Shown here in pieces: positions 12,707 to 21,884 of a stretch of 46,662 nucleotides of DNA (positions are counted from its first letter, which is position 1; every line of letters begins with the position of its first letter). The notes under the pieces were generated by a model. It did not search any database. It was not told where the DNA came from and saw only the letters and a program-made list of their open reading frames with translations. Location of the stretch: the NCBI GenBank assembly GCA_002224055.1, contig AZLU01000287.1, positions 1 to 46,662 of the forward strand. The letters run 5' to 3'. A program made the translations under genes and the position numbers. The stretch is from Pezizomycotina sp. ARF18. Lineage: Eukaryota > Ascomycota.

Positions 12707-13169
12707 CCTGTACCCCGGAGAAGCAGGCTAAGCCCATCCTCGGCGCCCTCTGCAGCAATTCCCTCGTCTCTAAGACCGCCACCCTATCTGCCACCACTGG
12801 TGTAAAGCTATGTTTTTTTTTTTTTTTCCCCTTTTACGAAGTCATTATTATTCACGTATCAGGCGTCTAAGGGCTGGCGTTTTATAAAGGGTCTAAAAAG
12901 AGACTTTCATGGTATTAAATATAAGCTGCTTTTTATGGTTTCAATTCGAATGTCTCGATACTATTGTTCTATTTATAAAACCATCAGCAAGAGAGCAAAA
13001 AAAAAAAGTTTCCTATAACTAATGCCTTCATACAAAGTACTAACTGTTCAACCGCAAAAGGCCAGTGAAAATAAACTAAATTAACAAGCACTGATTTCCT
13101 GAACAAAAAAAAACCCAGGGCTAAAATTATCTTCGTATACGTACTAGCCCAATGATGATGATTTTCAAA

Positions 13170-13241
13170 AGCACGGCATGATGGTATGAACAGCACGATA
13201 TGATGGTCAGCACGACATGATGGTCAGCACGACATGATGGT
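13170..13241 (+). repeat. Minisatellite, locus 1 (17-bp units)
   Basis: Three tandem units of CAGCACGACATGATGGT (the first with one change) after a longer AGCACGGCATGATGGTATGAA unit. It is the cleanest of four loci carrying this motif in the window (also 13435, 15973 and 20344). Confidence 0.9.
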
Positions 13242-13434
13242 TTTGCTGCCGGGTGATAATATTGCAAATACTTTAGCCGTTTTAATTAAGACACAAAAGT
13301 ACTCGAGGATAAAGACCTCCAGGCTGCTATAAAAACACAAGATAGCCGTTTCTCAACACCCTGAAATTTTAAATTCGACCAGGACATGCAAATATTTGAT
13401 TAGGAAGGACCATTCCCTAATGTGATGGTTTGTA

Positions 13435-13497
13435 GCAGCACGACATGATGATGATTCATACCAGCAATGATATGTACTAGCACAGCATGATGGTAGT
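13435..13497 (+). repeat. Minisatellite, locus 2 (degenerate)
   Basis: Three diverged units containing AGCACGACATGATG, AGCAATGATATG and AGCACAGCATGATGGT, spaced about 22-25 bp. Confidence 0.75.
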
Positions 13498-13573
13498 TGC
13501 TACCAGCTAATGGAGAAACCGACAAACACCACCAGTTGTCCCTGGAGATGAACTATCATGATATACTTTAGCC

Positions 13574-13576
<3 letters not shown>

Positions 13577-13606
<30 letters not shown>
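13577..13606 (+). repeat. (GT)15 microsatellite
   Basis: Uninterrupted GT dinucleotide repeat in non-coding DNA. Confidence 0.97.
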
Positions 13607-13608
<2 letters not shown>

Positions 13609-13804
13609 GCCTATTAGGTGTTAAGGGAGCACCTTTCACATGGGGCTTATTGCGCTTAGTACCGAAGATGCTAAAAGTACTTAAAGAAAAAGTTTCAAAT
13701 TATTTCAATAGAAGCAAGATTAGCCCGGCTAGTTCCTGAATACTTCAACGTTTTAAAGTCAACCAGAAAACCAAAAACCGAACCAGGAAGGACCACTTCC
13801 TGAA

Positions 13805-13960
13805 CCGTAAAAAAAGACGGCCCAAAAAAATATATATATATATATATATATTTTTTGAACATCCTCTTTTTTTAGAGACCACTTTGGGAGCTCGTAAATT
13901 TTTCTTTGTTGATTTTGGCAAGGCTAAGCGAGGTATCTATGAACTGAAATGCGCTTTCTA
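13805..13960. repeat. Dispersed repeat, copy B
   Basis: Second copy of the element at 10749-10915, sharing GAGACCACTTTGG and TTGGCAA followed by CTAAGCGAGG in the same order and orientation. Here the internal A/T tract has expanded into an AT dinucleotide run (about 13829-13850). Confidence 0.6.
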
Positions 13961-14089
13961 AATACAAGTAAGTAAGCACTCGGAACTACTCTTCTTCTAC
14001 TTGGACTCCACACTGCCAAGTTATCCCAAAAAAATCTCGTCTGGACTTTCCTCTTTTAAGTAGTTTCCAGTATCTTCGCTGTCTGTTTC

Positions 14090-15263
14090 GTGATGGCCGA
14101 GCACGCGTCCGCGGCGGTCACAGATTCCAACAAAAAAAAAAAGAGGTTCTGTGTGAGTAAAATGTTCTTAGGTCTCCAGCGCAATTCGTTTTCCCTTTTA
14201 TTCTCATCCGGAACAAATTTTAAAGAAATTGCTCCCGCACTGACTTCTTACTCACGATCTTCATTAGTCGCTTGGGACGAACTTTCCCTCCTTCTCCCCG
14301 ACCTTCCCGAAAGGTATCAAGATATCGAAATTCCACTCGCTTCCAATCCGACGAGAGCATTGTTGCTGAACCTCCTCGACGATGGTGTCATAAGCAGGTT
14401 TGTTCTGCAATCCCCAAAGCTTACTTAATGCGTGCACGTCGAACATTGATTTTGGCTAAATTGAACATATGGGATAAATCAGCAACGATCTCAACAGGCT
14501 CGATAGCCTCGGCTGTGTCAGCACGGAAGATCTCCAAGTGACTCAGTGTAACCTTCCTTCAGCTCTCCGAGACGCGAAAGAGGCCAACGTCACCGCCGCC
14601 TCGTTGTCTGCGGCTGGTGCTGCTGCCTCGACTTTCCCGAGAACATCCGTATCGCTAGGGTGAACTGGAAAAAAAAAATGGGCAGGACGATGCTCATGCT
14701 GCGATTCTAGAACTCCTTCAGAACTGGGAATGGATCCAGAAAATTGCGTTTCTCTAGGAAGACAATGCGAGCTTAGTCGGACTCTTCCTTCGCGACGGTT
14801 TCTCGTCGAGCGGTGTCTCCGCTGAACACGAATTCGGCGGCGGACTGTACTTAACCCCGCACCTTGGCGAAGCTTTTGTCTATGCTACTGCCAGAAACCT
14901 GATGGGGTGATATTCGTGTTCGAAAAGGCGCTTCTTGAATCCGGCTTTGAGGATAGGACTGTCGTGCTCGCCGGGGACTCCTGGAAAACTGCCCTAAGGT
15001 TTTCCTACAAGGTGCTGGGACTTCCCAGGGTATAACTACTTACAAACGGACTGCGTAAAGGTAAGAGAAAATTCAGACTTATATCCACTACTTTGAACAT
15101 GTTAAAATATACTGAAGGACCCATCTCCTCGAACCATGGCCTCGTCATTCAACGTCGTGCGGCACCGATCCCGAGCACTCTTGAACAGTGGTGCATCCGT
15201 GGAAACTTTGATGTCTTGAACCGCGGCTTGGTCGGAATTTTTTTTAATCGAAAGGGTTCTTAG
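14090..15263 (+). CDS. Candidate ADP-ribosyltransferase-fold protein
   Basis: No single frame spans it, but the three plus-strand frames hand over in order. An N-terminal part begins at the ATG at 14090. A middle part contains KEANVTAASLSAAGAAAST followed by FPENIRIARVNW. From about 14690 come DDAHAAILELLQNWEWIQKI, LVGLFLRDGFSS, EFGGGLYLTPHLGEAFVYA, GVIFVFEKALLESGFEDRT and, after a likely intron (about 15060-15117), GPISSNHGL and PIPSTLEQWCI, ending at the TAG at 15261. The GGLYLT block followed by Ala-rich helix and a short GVIFVF strand is the arrangement I know from ART/PARP-like folds (strand 2 H-G, strand 3 Y). The usual His of the first block is not present (LFLRDG). Enzyme activity is therefore doubtful. 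At least five single-base frame breaks and an in-frame TAG near 14757 that could end an intron. Immediately followed by a candidate LTR. Confidence 0.5.
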
Positions 15264-15281
15264 AAGATGATAGAAGGAATT

Positions 15282-15873
15282 TGTTGGTCCGCAAGGTTGA
15301 ATTGGAATTCGTTAATCTGCAAGGTTGAATTAATAATTCTTCGGTTAACATGACATGCAAGTATATTGAGTTACAACAGCGAGTGCTTGCTTATTCGACC
15401 CTACTCGTTTCGCCCTATGTTGTCTCGCTCTGTGCGAGATGACGTGATAAGGTAGAAACGATGAGGGAGAGAAAACAATGTAAAATTTTCATAGGAAACG
15501 ATGAGGGAGAGAAAATAATAATGTAAAACTTTCATAGGAAACGATGCAGAACGTGGATATCTGGAAATACAAATTGTAGATCTTCAAGTTCCAGAAAGGT
15601 TGATGTTGAATTGTAGTTCCTTTTGTCGTCTTCTCCGTCCTCTCTCCGTTCTCTTTGTCCCTTTATTCTGCGTCTTCTACAGGTTGAGGTTGCATTTTGT
15701 TCCTTCCTCCTTTTCTCCGTCTTCCTTGCCTTCCCCCCTCCTGCATATTCTATGCTCTTATTTTATCAATAATATTAATATTTCAAAGAATCCATATTCA
15801 TAAATATGCCAGGCCGTTGTAACCAATAAATAATTGAGCATGTATAATTGCGCATAAGACTCTCAATACAACA
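15282..15873. mobile_element. Candidate solo LTR (592 bp)
   Basis: Begins TGTTGGTCC and ends AATACAACA, giving TGTTG..CAACA inverted termini as in fungal LTR retrotransposons. AATT flanks both ends (15278-15281 and 15874-15877), a possible 4-bp target-site duplication. Inside are tandem duplications (15282-15333 with CAAGGTTGAATT twice, 15455-15546) and AATAAA near 15825. No internal retrotransposon genes lie beside it, so it would be a solo LTR left by recombination. A second copy is not present in the window, so this rests on termini only. Confidence 0.42.
15455..15546 (+). repeat. 40-43 bp tandem repeat, 2.2 copies
   Basis: Units start GAAACGATGAGGGAGAGAAA and end TTTCATAG at 15455-15494 and 15495-15537, with a third partial GAAACGATG at 15538. 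The second unit carries an extra AATAATA-type insertion. Confidence 0.9.
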
Positions 15874-15972
15874 AATTTAGTATATTAAAATGGATAACTT
15901 TCTTTTCTTTTAATATATATATAATTTTTACACTATAAGTTTCTATATAAATATATATTATTAATAGTACTT

Positions 15973-16092
15973 GCACCGGCACAACATGACGTGTTTTGTA
16001 ACATCACGGCATGACTTATCTTGTAACAACACGACATGATAGGTTTGTAGTAACATGGCATGATAAGCTTTGTAGCAGTATGATATGATAGA
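15973..16092 (+). repeat. Minisatellite, locus 3 (about 25-bp units)
   Basis: Four to five diverged units of the form TTGTAACAACACGACATGATAGG. Shares the CACGACATGA core with the other three loci. Here units are longer than at locus 1. Confidence 0.8.
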
Positions 16093-16139
16093 TTGGACGG
16101 CAAGACTCGGGTGGTGGTACAGTCTAACATGCTTTTATG

Positions 16140-16500
16140 TATTGCTAAGCAGTTTTGCGCACGGATATCATACCTGAGTGACAATAACATCCTGCCGGAA
16201 TACGAACTCTCGAAACAATCAAATTTACGAGCTTCAACTTTCGCAGTTTCAGCAGCTTCGCGTGCGACTCTCAAGACAAACGCCATTCTCGAAATCAACG
16301 AGCTTTCGGCTAGCGGCGCTTAATAGTTCGGGTTGACGTCGACGCCTACCTTACTGCTTTTACGAGATCCTAAACTATCAAAGAGTCGTACGGTCCGGAA
16401 AGGGACGATCCTGATTTATTGCGAACACACCTCAAGCTTCACCTGTTTCATCTAGATCACCCTCACGATCACCCCACGATCGCCCCACGATCACCTTAGA
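16140..16500 (+). pseudogene. Possible decayed coding fragment
   Basis: The plus strand reads LPEYELSKQSNLRASTF, then ATLKTNAILEINELSASGA, a stop at 16321, VRVDVDAYLTAFTRS in another frame and RDDPDLLRTHLKLHLFHLD before a CAC/CCT-rich tract. The pieces look protein-like and in order. They might be an upstream part of the HNH pseudogene that follows or an independent relic. No family recognised. Confidence 0.25.
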
Positions 16501-16509
16501 GAACACTCT

Positions 16510-16567
16510 CACCACCACCACCACCACCACCACCTCCACCACCTCCTCCACCACCTCCTCCTCCTCA
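16510..16567 (+). repeat. (CCA)n/(CCT)n trinucleotide tract
   Basis: Imperfect ACC and TCC triplet repeat that would read as polyproline in one frame. No open frame around it is convincing. Confidence 0.9.
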
Positions 16568-17039
16568 ACATACAATCAACAATAGTAAGAACCATCACAA
16601 AAGCATTGAGAGAAAGTCTCCGCTGTGTTTTCTTTTTACTTTAAAATAACCTCAACCCTACATATCTAATTTGTGCCGATTGCCGTGGAAAGTGTTTAAT
16701 ACTTTTATTTCGAGCTCTTCCAATTAGGATTTTTGTACCATTTCAACATTTTCCTTCGCCAAATTTTCTTCTCAGAAGCCTTTATACGTGAAAGGAAACT
16801 AATCCTCTCAAAATCTCATTGCGCTTGGGACTTGTCTTTTTTTTTTTTTTTTTTAAGTAAACGAAAGCTCACAGCACTTCAAGCATGAGCATGGTATATT
16901 TGGAATGGTAGATTTCCAAATCAGTGGATACCGACATGCCGGCTGGCTAAACACGGGATATTCCTCTGCTTTCGGCTCCAAGAAAGCTCTACAGATTCCA
17001 CGCTCACAGGCACAATAACGACATCCCAAGCAGAAGAGG

Positions 17040-18310
17040 TCCTCTCCATAGCACGACAATAGATATACGCCTTCGAACAGTACAATATTAAATATCAGGA
17101 TCAGGCGGTCGCTCTAACTGCTTCCACGAGATTAGTGGACCTAAACCTTTATAATATCTATTCCGCGGCCCAAAAAGAGAAGAAGGGTAAAAGTTTTAGA
17201 CGAGATATTCTCGTAAAACAGGTTATCGTTGCCTGTCCTTTAGCTGCTGGAAAGCTAAATATTAGTCTAGAGATCGATCTAGCCGGTATAGATTCTCCTT
17301 AAGAATCGCAACTATCAATAGCGTCATTCGAAAACCTACTACAGCAGGCTCGGGAAGTCGTGATGGACGACAGCTTTTTCAAGCGGTTACATCTCCTGGG
17401 TGAAGACATTTTCGGATGTTTGATATCTCCGTGTATGTCATTCTTCCTTGGATCCTTAGTCTTTAATTTTGCACCTACGCTAATGTTCGAAGTCCGGAGC
17501 TTTGGTAACCTTACGCCCGTTGTGCGATCACTAAGGAGCAACATCGGCGCACACGAACTAAGTGAGGATCAAGGCACGGAAGGACGCCTTCGTAACCTCC
17601 GGTTAGCAGTAAGTTCTGCGTCTTCCATTCCTTCAGTCTTCTCTTCCCCGCTAATTCTGTGATTCTAGGTCCTGAAGCGAGACGAATACCGTTGTAAAGT
17701 CAGCGGCACTGTGGACGGGCTACTAGCGGGTCATATACCTAAGATAATGACCGACGTTGAAAATATCTGCTTTGGTGACCTCCAATGTGCCTATGTCGTG
17801 CCGTATTCCCTGAATGAATTAAAAGGCAGGCTTGAACTTGTAAGTGTACGAAGAGGTAATAAATAATTGGCATCCAGCAACTGTTAATACTTAAATTTCA
17901 TTCAGACGGAGCAACAGAAGCGGGTATGGTCACTGCTCAACATGTTTTCGCCTAAGCTTTCCGCCGAACTACGAGCTTAGAACATTGACGACCCTAAATT
18001 GACGACCCTAAAAACGCTATAATGTTATTAAAGATGTGTATACTCTTTTAGAAGACTTCATCTCTAGTTTACATTTCTTAAAGAGACCGACGAATATTTT
18101 AAATACAAGGTTAAAATAAGTAAGCCATATCATCAAAATGGCATTAGGTGGCCAAAGGATGGCGAAGTTATCTTTTTAAAATGCCAGCAGTCTTGCGAGC
18201 TACTAAGCCGGCGGCTTCTAGAAGTATATCGAGCTCTTGCCGTGGCCGCGTCTCTTAGTAGAGCTAGAAATAGAATCGATGCCTTAGATCGGGAGTAGGA
18301 AGAACTGTAG
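17040..18310 (+). pseudogene. Decayed fungal HNH-nuclease-domain gene
   Basis: Upstream pieces (17060-17290) read QAVALTASTRLVDLNLY and KSFRRDILVKQVIV with stops at about 17062 and 17299. From about 17345 the frame is open through two clean introns (17609-17668 and 17840-17905): NIGAHELSEDQGTEGRLRNL, then LAVLKRDEYRCKVSG, then QCAYVVPYSLNEL and KRVWSLLNMFSPKL, with TAG at 17978. RDEYRC.VSG..AHxxPxSL..W..L is the signature of the fungal HNH_2-type domain. The expected His of AHIIPFS is Tyr here, and the later NxxLxxDxH segment reads NAIMLLKDVYTLLEDF with another His-to-Tyr. Beyond the stop, more homologous-looking sequence continues to about 18296 (CELLSRRLLEVYRALAVAAS) but is broken by stops and a 14-bp duplication. 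Loss of function looks real, unlike the single-base breaks elsewhere. Confidence 0.6.
17984..18011 (+). repeat. Exact 14-bp tandem duplication in the HNH relic
   Basis: ATTGACGACCCTAA occurs twice without gap. It interrupts the IDDPKNA segment of the HNH-domain C-terminal part and shifts the frame by two bases. Confidence 0.9.
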
Positions 18311-18780
18311 TAGATGTCTGCGGATGGCGAGCACGCGGATTTGCTTTATAACGTAATTCTGCGGAATTTAATATGTTTCTAGCTAAGTAAACAACTCTGA
18401 ATAGCGCTACGAAGCCATTCGACAAGCATCCTCCAAAATTAATATCCTCCTTCTCTATTAGCAGACATTTATTTATATATATCCTACAAATCTCCTCGCC
18501 AATATAATCATTTTAAAACCAAACCTCTATTTTCGTTAACTTTTGACCTGCCCCTCTTCTTCAGTATAATTATATATGTAGGCAGTATATATCGCACTAC
18601 TACCAAGTGCTTTCTTTAGCACTAGATTTAAGTCACCGGATAGATAAAGGATTCTACAAACTAATAGATAAACCTACAAACCCGAAGGAACCTGTTTAAT
18701 ATACAAAAACGAACGATTTCCACTTTCCAACTTTATCACGCGTTAACAAAGCTCTTCCATCGACTACACTGCACAACAAG
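18311..18780. other. No gene seen
   Basis: AT-rich spacer between two decayed coding regions, with many stops in all frames. Confidence 0.4.
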
Positions 18781-19602
18781 CTCGTACCCTGGTATCTATA
18801 ACTCGATCTATGGGGCGTTTACGAATGCTGCCGCAAGAACATCTAGCAAGAACAAGAGCAGTAGCAGCAGCCGTAGCCGCAGCCGCAGCCCACGAACAGT
18901 ACCGAGCAGCAGCGCATCAAAAATCTCTGCGCTGACAACCAGAGCTCCGTTAATAACTCCATAAGCTCCGTTAACGACTCTGTAAACTCTATAAAAGCAT
19001 ATATGGTCTTGTTAGCGCGTACGAGGACCTTACTAGTTCATGACTACCGCCAACGCCACCGAAGTACCGTCGAGCAGAACATCGATACCACTGTCGACGA
19101 CACGGAATCCCCGCCTAAACAGCCTCTTTCAACTGTTATCTCGGCCCGGCCCCACCAGCTAAGACCTTGTCATTACTATCGAAGAGCTTTCCGTTATTAA
19201 CAACGTCCTTTTCTCTATTAACGAGTACTTATCACCGTTAAAGAAGGTCTTTCTGGTGTTAACGACACCATGGCTACCTTCAACAACAAGCTCGCCACAA
19301 TCTACAAATAGCAGCCCGCTTCCCTTACTATTATCGGCGAGTACACCATCATTATTAGACGTACCACCACGATCGAACACGACAGGGCCGTTATCAAGCC
19401 TATTATCGGCAGTAGCATTATTATCAACCTGTCGTTATTACTAAGCCTATCATCGGGCTATGCCCCAGAGTTATATGACATCAAGGAGCTCGAGATTGCT
19501 CAAATTAATGCTACGACCGTATCGGCGCTTACATCGACTCCAGCTAGCACTACATTTGCAGCGTCGACGCCGCCGCGGCTACGCCATCTCCATCGCTGAT
19601 TT
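18780..19602 (+). pseudogene. Decayed Val/Asn-rich repeat (coiled-coil-like) protein
   Basis: Plus-strand pieces carry repeated phrases: SSVNNSISSVNDSVNSIKAY, VNDTMATFNNKLATIYK, LTIIGEYTIIIRRTT, and a C-terminal GYAPELYDIKELEIAQ. The spacing of Val/Ile, Asn and Ser resembles fungal proteins built from short helical repeats that count through VNxxV units. Stops and frame changes separate the pieces, and several stops (TAG or TAA) sit where CAG or CAA would keep the frame. An AGC-rich tract (about 18850-18905) precedes it. I do not know the family's function. Confidence 0.35.
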
Positions 19603-20179
19603 TGCAACGTCGTAGCTCGGAGATTATGCATAATCACAGCATGTATAGGCTAGATTTTGCAAAAAGATTGAGACTATAACATAGTCTACAGACACTGTTA
19701 TAGGTTTTTTTTTTTTTTTCTTTCGATTTCTTGTATTTCCCTAAGAATAATAATAATAATATATATACATATATATTAACTATTAGATCTCTCGTCTCGG
19801 TAGACTATCCTACTGCTCTATTTTTTATTTACTTATTTATTTTGGTGCGGAGCGCAGCAAGCCGCAAACAAGACAACGCACTTTCCATTTAACTTATAAT
19901 TAAGATTTGAGGCACGATTTGGATGCCTTCCCTAAAGTAAAGGTATCAAACGGATCCGATCGCAAGCTTTCCTATTTTTCTCGTTTTTTCCTTCTTTTTA
20001 GGTTATAGGGATGTGCTTAAAAATATTATCATGTACATTTTTTACAATCAGCTATCCACTCCGCCTTAATTTAAAAAGTAAGAGAAAACGTTGAAATTTT
20101 AGATATTCTTCGTTTAATCCTTGAAGATCGTACAAAACAACAAAAGAACTTATACGAGAGAACGAGCGCCACGCCGTCC

Positions 20180-20200
20180 TCAAAAAAATAAAATAAAATA

Positions 20201-20252
<52 letters not shown>
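20180..20252. repeat. (TAA)n tract plus poly-A of 31
   Basis: AAATAAAAT and AAT triplets run into 31 consecutive A at 20222-20252. Confidence 0.95.
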
Positions 20253-20253
<1 letters not shown>

Positions 20254-20343
20254 AATGGTCACAAAGGAGACATCGTCAGCGCTCATAAACAACCCCCGTT
20301 TCTTTTTTTTTCTACTTACCAAACTAGAAGATATGTTACTAAA

Positions 20344-20482
20344 GCACGTCATGATGGTTTGTGACAGCACGGGATGTTGGTGTGCAGAAGCACGGCATGA
20401 TTGTTCCTAACAACATATGATGATGGTTTGTGGTTTGTTACATACAGCACCAGATGTTGGTATGCAACAGCATGGTATAATG
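20344..20482 (+). repeat. Minisatellite, locus 4 (degenerate)
   Basis: Five or six units sharing AGCACGxCATGATGGT and AGCACxxGATGTTGGT cores, separated by TTGT/CTAACA-like linkers. Same orientation as the three loci further left. Confidence 0.8.
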
Positions 20483-20912
20483 AAACAGGCTCTAGATACA
20501 GTGGTTTGCCAAGCGAAAAAGAAAAAAAGAAAAAAAAGGGAAAGGTGTACAATTTTAAGCTGAAATACTCAGTAAATATTTGAGACACTTACTAAGTAAT
20601 ATTTGACCCTAAAAGAGAGAGAAAAAAAAAATAAAAAGTGAAAGAGACGTTGTACAATTGTTTGATCGAGCGAGAAAACTTTTCATGGTGAAGAAATAAT
20701 CAGTTCGTCAATGGCGATGATGTATATACAATTGTTTGTCGTTGAATCTTTCGTTAGACGCAGGCCGCGGTTTGCGATATCACAGTGACAAAGGCGTGCC
20801 ATGACAGTCGCATTGGATCCTGACGAACGCCTTGATCGATCGACAGGTCGAAGTTGGTATCATTACAAGGACGTCGATTCCCATGAGAAGAGGTGGCAAT
20901 GGCAATGGCGTT

Positions 20913-21370
20913 TTACTTCTGCGCAGAAGCCTGCTGCTTTTTTAACCTCTTCTCCTCTTCCTGTGCCTTTTTCGCCGTTGTTTCTCAATCTTCTCATGGA
21001 ACCATTCCTCCTCGCGCGGTCCTGCTCCTCCTGCGTAGCGTACTTGATCATGCAATCATTCATAGCGTTTCTTTGGACTCTGCAATGCCATGTTATACTG
21101 ATTGTCCTTCCAATGCGCATTCGGAGAATTCTATTAAAAGCGTCAAGTTAGGACAGGAAATGAACAAAGCCGCAATGGCCACAAAAAATAAAATAAACAA
21201 AAAGATGTCCTTCCTTGCTAACCTTTGATTTCTTTGTCGCAGAGCTTACGTACATTCGCATAGTACTTGTCGCGGACTCTGGCCTCTTGAGTAGCCGAAA
21301 GAGGGAGCGGATTCGATGACGGTAGCTTGTAGCGCTTCTGATCGCTCTTCTCCGGCTCCAAGCCTGCCAT
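20913..21370 (-). CDS. CMC1: COX assembly mitochondrial protein, twin CX9C
   Basis: Small intermembrane-space copper-binding protein needed for cytochrome c oxidase assembly. Exon 1 (21223-21370) starts MAGLEPEKSDQKRYKLPS. The intron (21131-21222) opens GTTAGC and ends TTTTAATAG. Exon 2 (20913-21130) carries the rest. Joined, the protein has CDKEIKEFSEC and CRVQRNAMNDC, both exactly C-x9-C, with GRTISITWHC and ATQEEQDRAREEW as in CMC1 orthologues, and a basic coiled C-terminal tail ending AQK. Three single-base shifts are needed in exon 2 (after the second Cys of motif 1, at RARE, and in an A run near 20966), all readily explained by missing bases. Divergent from HIS4 across a 514-bp spacer. 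Confidence 0.9.
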
Positions 21371-21884
21371 GCCGGCTGCAGGCAAAGAGTGCGCGCACGT
21401 TCTGTTCTATATATCTCCACCGCTTCCTACTTCCCCCTCTTGGTCCTAATTGGCTGTCGTGATCTCAGACGGAGTGTGAAATGACCGTGGTGCGTTTTGG
21501 AGTTGGTTTTACAGCCAACTTTCTTCCCGGTTCGTGTTACCGAGCGACAAATTAAATGCCTCTCACCTCTTTTCCCTCCAAGCTTCTGGTAATGAGTGAA
21601 AGCTCTCTCTCACGCCCATCGGATTTGTTTATTCCTTATCGATAAGAGAGAGCTCGGAACTATTAGGGTGGCCGTCGGAGGGGAGAATTATATATTATTA
21701 TTAAGTATTATTATATCTGTATAAAATTGGAGGAAGCCTGGAGTGACTAAAAATTAGTTCCCTAAAGGTGGCTCTTAAAAAAAAAAAAGTTTTTTCTTTA
21801 TTTTTTGCCTCTTTGTTGTGTTGGTTCTCGATATTTCTTCACTCGACAAGAGAAAGTGAAGTCACTCTCTCATTACCCTCCAAA
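21371..21884. promoter_or_regulatory. Divergent CMC1/HIS4 intergenic promoter region
   Basis: The only non-coding DNA between two genes transcribed away from each other. TGACTAA at 21744-21750 is one base from the TGASTCA site of the Gcn4/CPC1 amino-acid-starvation factor, which is known to control HIS4 in fungi. TGAGTGA near 21594 is also one mismatch away. These matches are weak alone. Confidence 0.35.

Larger units (their letters stand above)
12707..14089. other. Repeat-rich spacer
   Basis: Contains minisatellite loci (13170-13241, 13435-13497), a GT microsatellite and dispersed-repeat copy B. A related pair of blocks with AGGAAGGACCA and TTCC also occurs at 13404-13422 and 13796-13814. 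No gene seen. Confidence 0.55.
19603..20912. other. No gene; microsatellite-rich spacer
   Basis: Contains T/A runs, a TAA tract joined to a 31-base A run (20180-20252) and minisatellite locus 4. Marks the boundary between the gene-poor left part and the gene-dense right part. Confidence 0.55.

Noticed and set aside
13170-13241. CRISPR-like array
   Set aside because: Units are adjacent with no unique spacers of constant length, and the genome is eukaryotic.
14264-14640. Minus-strand gene with well-formed frames opposite the ART-like gene
   Set aside because: The minus-strand translations look protein-like, but the plus strand gives a consistent series of blocks that continues into the ART-like domain, including FPENIRIARVNW. 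The minus frames are taken as mirror shadows.
16510-16567. Proline-rich protein coded by the CCA/CCT tract
   Set aside because: The frame is interrupted just before the tract and followed by AT-rich DNA with stops; a microsatellite explains it.
20863-21228. Plus-strand proteins opposite CMC1
   Set aside because: The twin CX9C motifs and the intron are on the minus strand; the plus-strand frames are shadows.
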